From positions 6,262,001 to 6,326,000 of the forward strand of contig CM052355.1 in NCBI GenBank assembly GCA_028551475.1: 64,000 bases of DNA, written 5' to 3'. Numbering within the stretch: the stretch's first letter is position 1; every line of letters starts with the position of its first letter. Below are positions 62,965 to 64,000 of the stretch, one piece after another. Both the position numbers and the translations under genes were made by a program. The DNA comes from Casuarina equisetifolia (lineage: Eukaryota > Streptophyta > Magnoliopsida > Fagales > Casuarinaceae). The notes below the pieces were generated by a model. The model was given only the letters and a program-made list of their open reading frames with translations, was not told the origin of the DNA and made no database searches.

Positions 62965-64000
62965 ATGCCAGTATCGGGAAATGAAGAGGTTTATTTCTTT
63001 CTAATAGTTTGCTTGGAGTGGGGAGTGATGTAAATTTCTTGTTCTTTTGAATGTTTGTTTTGACTAGTCTTTTGTTTGCAGACGGGGGTTAGACCCATTT
63101 CCAGGCCTTCTAGTGGTTATATTGCAGGTGTTGCAGGTGTTCCTATCAAGAAGAGAAGGTTCCCACTATATAATCCTTATTCCTCTCCATCTGAAGATTC
63201 GTCTAACTCCCTGAATAAGGAACAATCTGACTCACTGAAGAAGGAACAATCAGACTCACTGAAGGAGCAATCCGACTCACTGAGAATGGAGCAATCCAAC
63301 TCTCTGAAGTCGGAACAATCTGACTCACCAAAGAAGGAACTATCTGACTTGGTACAAAAAGAGCAATCCATATCACTAAAAAGGGGGCAATGCGGCTTAC
63401 TGCAGAAGGATCGATCTGATTCAGTGCAAGAGGAGCAATCTGATTTGGTGCGGAAGGAACAATTTAGCCTATCTCAGGGATTGGCCATTTCGAGTGTGAG
63501 GTCATCTCCAGGTTTAGCTCTGTCAAATACGGGATTGGCTATGTCAAGTGTGAGCTCTTCTCAAGGTTTAGCTAATGTATCAAATGCTAGTGTTGCTACA
63601 AGTATGGGTCTGGCTATGTCAACTGTGAGCTCATCTCAAGGTTTAGCTATATCAAATGCTAGTGTTGCTACAAGTATGGATCTGGCCATGTCAACTGTGA
63701 GCTCATCTCAAGGTTTAGCTATATCAAATGCTAGTGTTGCTACAAATTATTCTGGTATATCTGATACAAACAATACACCTGGATCCGAGGAATCTAGAGG
63801 AGGCTCTGGTGTTACAAATGTTAGTGTGGCCCAAAGCAATTCTTACTACCCTGAAGTTAAACTTGAGGAACCAAGCCTCAGCATTCATTCTGGTTCTTTG
63901 GATGAAATTGCTTGCAAAGATAAGCTCGTGGCAGCTGAAAAATCTACGTGTCTGATGACTTTAGGGAACGCAAAGTTGCAGTTAGCACCAAGTGAAGCTC
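62965..64000 (+). CDS. Repeat-rich protein of unknown function (3' part beyond window)
   Basis: Coding exon 1, 62965-62988, reads MPVSGNEE; coding exon 2 begins at 63082 (TGVRPISRPSSGYIAG) and stays open to the window end, giving at least 314 residues. A basic motif VPIKKRRFPLYNPYSS near the start could be a nuclear localisation signal. Two repeat blocks follow: from about 63210 to 63470 a degenerate 7-to-14-residue unit around KKEQSDSL, then from about 63480 to 63750 three to four units of 24-25 residues around GLAMSTVSSSQGLAISNAS. Both blocks are low in hydrophobic content, so the region is probably disordered. The ATG follows two non-coding leader exons. I have no confident family assignment; the start and the KKRRFP motif look conserved in uncharacterised plant proteins, but that is a memory, not a search. 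Confidence 0.75.
63541..63750 (+). repeat. In-frame tandem repeat of 72-75 bp in the right-edge gene
   Basis: Units start at ATG codons 63541, 63616 and 63688, with spacing of 75 and 72 bases. The last two are almost identical (TCAACTGTGAGCTCATCTCA in both). All keep the reading frame. Confidence 0.9.

Noticed and set aside
1-64000. A CRISPR array, prokaryotic defence island or biosynthetic cluster
   Set aside because: All genes are intron-bearing plant housekeeping or regulatory genes; the short repeats are microsatellites, intron duplications or coding repeats.

Overview
This is a 64 kb window of plant nuclear DNA, almost certainly from a dicot. It holds eleven protein-coding genes, ten complete apart from the first, whose 3' end lies off the left edge, and one that runs off the right edge. 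Every multi-exon gene is cut by AT-rich introns with GT..AG borders. I built each gene model by reading codons across splice sites, and in every complete model the exons sum to a whole number of codons ending at a stop. I saw no operons, CRISPR arrays, tRNA, rRNA or intact transposons. The species cannot be told from the sequence alone.

Layout, left to right: (1) a TBC-domain Rab GTPase-activating protein (minus, 3' end missing); (2) plastid/mitochondrial phosphatidylglycerophosphate synthase (plus); (3) a lambda-class glutathione S-transferase (minus); (4) a clade D protein phosphatase 2C (minus); (5) a Nit1-type deaminated glutathione amidase (plus); (6) a secreted ATS3-like PLAT protein (plus, one exon); (7) a long coiled-coil protein (minus); (8) a LisH/CTLH/CRA protein of the MAEA type (plus); (9) an SR splicing factor of the RS2Z type (minus); (10) a SET-domain protein of the Rubisco LSMT/SETD3 type (minus); (11) the N-terminal part of a repeat-rich protein I do not recognise (plus). 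The gap between 10 and 11 holds a decayed histone H4 fragment.

The genes do not form a pathway. Their order matters more: genes 1, 2, 3, 4, 7, 8 and 10 follow, as I recall it, the order of Arabidopsis AT3G55020 to AT3G55080, so the window is an old syntenic block into which Nit1, the ATS3-like gene and the RS2Z gene have been added, or from which Arabidopsis lost them. Several neighbours are head to head (1/2, 4/5, 7/8, 10/11) and share upstream regions of 1 to 4 kb.

The most unusual structures are non-coding: a tandem triplication around exon 5 of the Nit1 gene that leaves two decayed exon copies in the intron; a 121-bp inverted repeat, about 97% identical, inside an intron of the SET gene, with a 105-bp segment between its arms that is also present in another intron of the same gene; and the H4 pseudogene. 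I found no sign of a new multi-gene system.
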